A DNA stretch of 8,042 bases from Candidatus Cloacimonadota bacterium. Lineage in GTDB: Bacteria; Cloacimonadota; Cloacimonadia; Cloacimonadales; TCS61. Positions 6,108-8,042 of this stretch are shown here, in pieces. Made by a program: the position numbers and the translations under genes. The stretch covers positions 1-8,042 of the forward strand of contig JAFGEH010000233.1 of the NCBI GenBank assembly GCA_016931665.1. Reading direction: 5' to 3'. The stretch's first letter is position 1; each line of letters starts with the position of its first letter. The notes beneath the pieces were generated by a model. That model saw only the letters and a program-made list of their open reading frames with translations, was not told the origin of the DNA and did not search any database.

Positions 6108-6966
6108 GTTCAAAGAAACCTCCTTTAAATCTGTAACCTATCTTGCTTCACTCTTTACTATTGTTTTCCTTTTTGCCATTATTCTGAGTATTTTCTACGA
6201 AGGCATCCCCATTTTTAAACATGTTTCCCTGATTAAATTCTTAACCAGCCCGTCCTGGCATCCTACCCATTTCCCGCCGGATTTCGGCATCCTCTCGCTG
6301 ATCGCAGGTTCTTTCCTGGTGACCCTGGGCGCCCTGATCATATCAATACCCCTGGGACTGGGCTCGGCTATCTATATTTCTGAACTGGCAGGACCAACCT
6401 CCAAGGAAATCCTGAAGCCAGTGATAGAGCTTCTGGCCAGTATCCCCAGTGTGGTTTACGGTTTATTCGGCATGGCTTTCCTTTCACCTTTATTAATAAA
6501 AATCTTTCATGTCCCCACCGGACTGAATATTTTCTCAGCTTCCATTATCCTGGGTATTATGGTTGTTCCAATTATATCAAGCATGTCTGAAGACGCTCTT
6601 TCCACTGTGCCCAAGAGTTTGCGGGAAGCCTCACTGGCTCTGGGTGCCAACAAGTGGGAAACTATTATCAGAGTCGTAGTGCCTGCCGCTAAATCCGGCA
6701 TCTTCAGCAGTATTATTCTGGGGTTCGGACGAGCCATCGGCGAGACCATGGTGGTCCTGATGGTTGCCGGGGGAGCGGCTCAGATCCCGAAAGGATTATT
6801 TCAACCGGTCCGGCCCATGCCGGCCGCCATAGCAGCGGAAATGGGAGAAACCGTGATTGGCAGCCCGCACTTCCATGCTCTGTATGGTATCTCTATCATT
6901 TTGTTTACAGTCACTTTCATCTCCATCCTGATCACAGAATTTATAGTTCATCGGAGAAAGAAATGA
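6100..6966 (+). CDS. pstC: Phosphate ABC transporter permease PstC
   Basis: A 288-residue inner-membrane permease. Six hydrophobic segments are visible at about 14-34, 66-93, 110-133, 143-163, 203-225 and 261-281. A periplasmic loop follows the first segment (about 35-65), as usual for PstC. The EAA loop that contacts the ATPase is REASLALGANKWETIIRVV (175-193), and the family stretch GRAIGETMVVLMVAGG (210-225) follows. The C-terminus is basic (HRRKK). The start lies inside the end of the second pstS (8-nt overlap) and no strong Shine-Dalgarno is seen, so re-initiation by ribosomes finishing pstS2 is likely. It pairs with PstA to form the phosphate channel. It is at the short end for PstC (about 290-320). 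Confidence 0.96.
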   Translation: MNKFKETSFKSVTYLASLFTIVFLFAIILSIFYEGIPIFKHVSLIKFLTSPSWHPTHFPPDFGILSLIAGSFLVTLGALIISIPLGLGSAIYISELAGPTSKEILKPVIELLASIPSVVYGLFGMAFLSPLLIKIFHVPTGLNIFSASIILGIMVVPIISSMSEDALSTVPKSLREASLALGANKWETIIRVVVPAAKSGIFSSIILGFGRAIGETMVVLMVAGGAAQIPKGLFQPVRPMPAAIAAEMGETVIGSPHFHALYGISIILFTVTFISILITEFIVHRRKK

Positions 6967-7820
6967 TCAGCCGTAGAAAAATCAGTTCCTTCCTGGGGGT
7001 AAATCTGCTCCGATTATTCATAGTGATCACCGCCATCTTTCTGCTCGTTTTTCTTTATGTGATCTTTTCGCGAGGCGGTAAACTGCTCAGCTGGTCTTTC
7101 CTCACAGAATCACCCCGGCGTTTCATGACCGAAGGTGGTATCTTTCCGGCAATTGTCGGGACTTTCTGGCTCACGGTTCTCTCCATCAGCTTTGCTCTGC
7201 CCCTGGGAGTTTTAACGGCTATCTTTCTGACCAGCTATGCCCGGCCTCCCTGGCTGGTGAGAATTGTGCGGGTGGCCATCAATACGCTGGCTGGGGTTCC
7301 GTCCATCATCTACGGTCTTTTCGGCCTGACAGTATTTGTGAGGATGCTGCATTTTGATGTATCAATCCTCTCTGGCTCACTTACCCTGGGAATCCTGGCT
7401 CTGCCGGTTATCATCAATGCCAGCGAAGAAGCATTACGCAGTGTCCCCAGGGACTTCCGGGAAGCCTCCCTGGCGCTGGGAGCCACGGAACGCCAGACTA
7501 TCATCAAAATCCTCCTGCCCACTGCTTTGCCCAATATCCTCACCGGTACCATCATCAGTATCGGCAGGGTGGCGGGAGAAACAGCACCCATTCTCTTCAC
7601 CGCTGCCACTTTCTATACCCGGGTCCTGCCATCTTCTGTAATGGATGAAGTGATGGCTCTGCCCTATCATATTTATGCCCTGCTCACCGAGGGTAGCCAT
7701 GGAGCAAAACAATTGCCTATAGCTTATGGAACGGCCGTGGTACTCATGGCTCTTGTCCTGCTGGTGAGTACTCTGGCAATTATCATCAGATTTCGGATAA
7801 GGAAGAAAAGAAAATGGTAA
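6963..7820 (+). CDS. pstA: Phosphate ABC transporter permease PstA
   Basis: A 285-residue inner-membrane permease, the partner of PstC. Hydrophobic segments lie at about 14-35, 60-90, 104-128, 135-152, 190-213 and 252-277. The EAA loop is REASLALGATERQTIIKILL (166-185), followed by the family motif SIGRVAGETAPILFTA (199-214), characteristic of PstA. The N-terminus (ISRRK) and the C-terminus (RIRKKRKW) are basic. It begins with ATGA overlapping the pstC stop by 4 nt, with GGAG (6953-6956) 6 nt upstream. Its last 7 nt overlap the pstB start, so pstC, pstA and pstB form one coupled unit. Confidence 0.96.
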   Translation: MISRRKISSFLGVNLLRLFIVITAIFLLVFLYVIFSRGGKLLSWSFLTESPRRFMTEGGIFPAIVGTFWLTVLSISFALPLGVLTAIFLTSYARPPWLVRIVRVAINTLAGVPSIIYGLFGLTVFVRMLHFDVSILSGSLTLGILALPVIINASEEALRSVPRDFREASLALGATERQTIIKILLPTALPNILTGTIISIGRVAGETAPILFTAATFYTRVLPSSVMDEVMALPYHIYALLTEGSHGAKQLPIAYGTAVVLMALVLLVSTLAIIIRFRIRKKRKW

Positions 7821-8042
7821 ATAATGCTCATATCATTACCGAAAACCTGAATCTCTGGTTTGGTGACAATCATGTCCTGAAAGATGTGAATATACCCGTT
7901 TACGACAAAAAGATCACCGCTATGATCGGGCCTTCCGGCTGCGGAAAGTCCACCCTGCTGCGCTGCTTCAACCGGATGAACGACCTGATCCCCGAAACCC
8001 GCATCACAGGCAAAGTCATGCTGTACGATGAGAACATCTATG
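7814..8042 (+). CDS. pstB: Phosphate ABC transporter ATP-binding protein PstB, N-terminal fragment
   Basis: The first 76 codons of the ATPase; the gene continues beyond the window (full PstB is about 250 residues). The start ATG (7814) lies within the end of pstA, with AAGGAAG (7799-7805) 8 nt upstream. The fragment shows the A-loop region NLNLWFGDNHVLKDVN (11-26), the Walker A motif GPSGCGKST (39-47) and the PstB-specific stretch LLRCFNRMNDLIPETRITG (48-66). The Q-loop, ABC signature and Walker B are not yet reached. It would power PstCA transport. phoU often follows pstB but cannot be seen here. Confidence 0.96.
   Translation, partial: MVNNAHIITENLNLWFGDNHVLKDVNIPVYDKKITAMIGPSGCGKSTLLRCFNRMNDLIPETRITGKVMLYDENIY

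Noticed and set aside
1..8042. tRNA or rRNA genes, CRISPR arrays, insertion sequences or prophage remnants
   Set aside because: No cloverleaf, spaced repeat array, transposase motif or terminal inverted repeat was seen. The window is almost entirely coding apart from the 261-bp divergent promoter region and the terminator gap.

Overview
The window looks like a bacterial chromosome segment from a Gram-negative (diderm) organism. It encodes an outer-membrane porin with a signal peptide, periplasmic binding proteins, and a complete inner-membrane permease. Base composition is moderate, somewhat AT-richer at the left end, and several starts are GTG or TTG. The taxon cannot be fixed from the sequence. 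A lineage of the FCB group (for example Cloacimonadota-like) would fit, but this is a guess.

Right half (3243-8042, + strand): a phosphate-acquisition operon. Its order is a promoter with four 11-bp-phased CTTAACA-type repeats (Pho-box-like), a phosphate-selective-type porin, pstS1, a strong intrinsic terminator, a second pstS (putative lipoprotein), pstC, pstA, and the start of pstB, cut by the window edge. Phosphate would enter through the porin, be captured by the PstS proteins and be pumped across the inner membrane by PstCA driven by PstB. The terminator between the two pstS genes probably makes porin and PstS1 abundant, while PstS2-PstCAB is made from read-through.

Left half (1-3152, - strand): a divergent, tightly packed operon. 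It reads PHP-phosphoesterase/GT4-glycosyltransferase fusion (784 aa from the preferred start), then a small SAM-dependent methyltransferase overlapping its stop codon, then a probable multi-spanning membrane protein that runs off the window.

The most interesting point is the shared intergenic region. The leftward operon carries its own array of four repeats of the same CTTAACA type, oriented toward the fusion gene and about the same distance from its start codon as the rightward array is from the porin. This suggests that both operons belong to one phosphate-starvation regulon. A PHP phosphoesterase fused to a lipid-type GT4 glycosyltransferase, if phosphate-controlled, would be a candidate single-polypeptide analogue of the PlcP + Agt lipid-remodelling pair, replacing phospholipids with glycolipids. 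That function is inference; the repeats, the fusion and the gene layout are read directly from the sequence.
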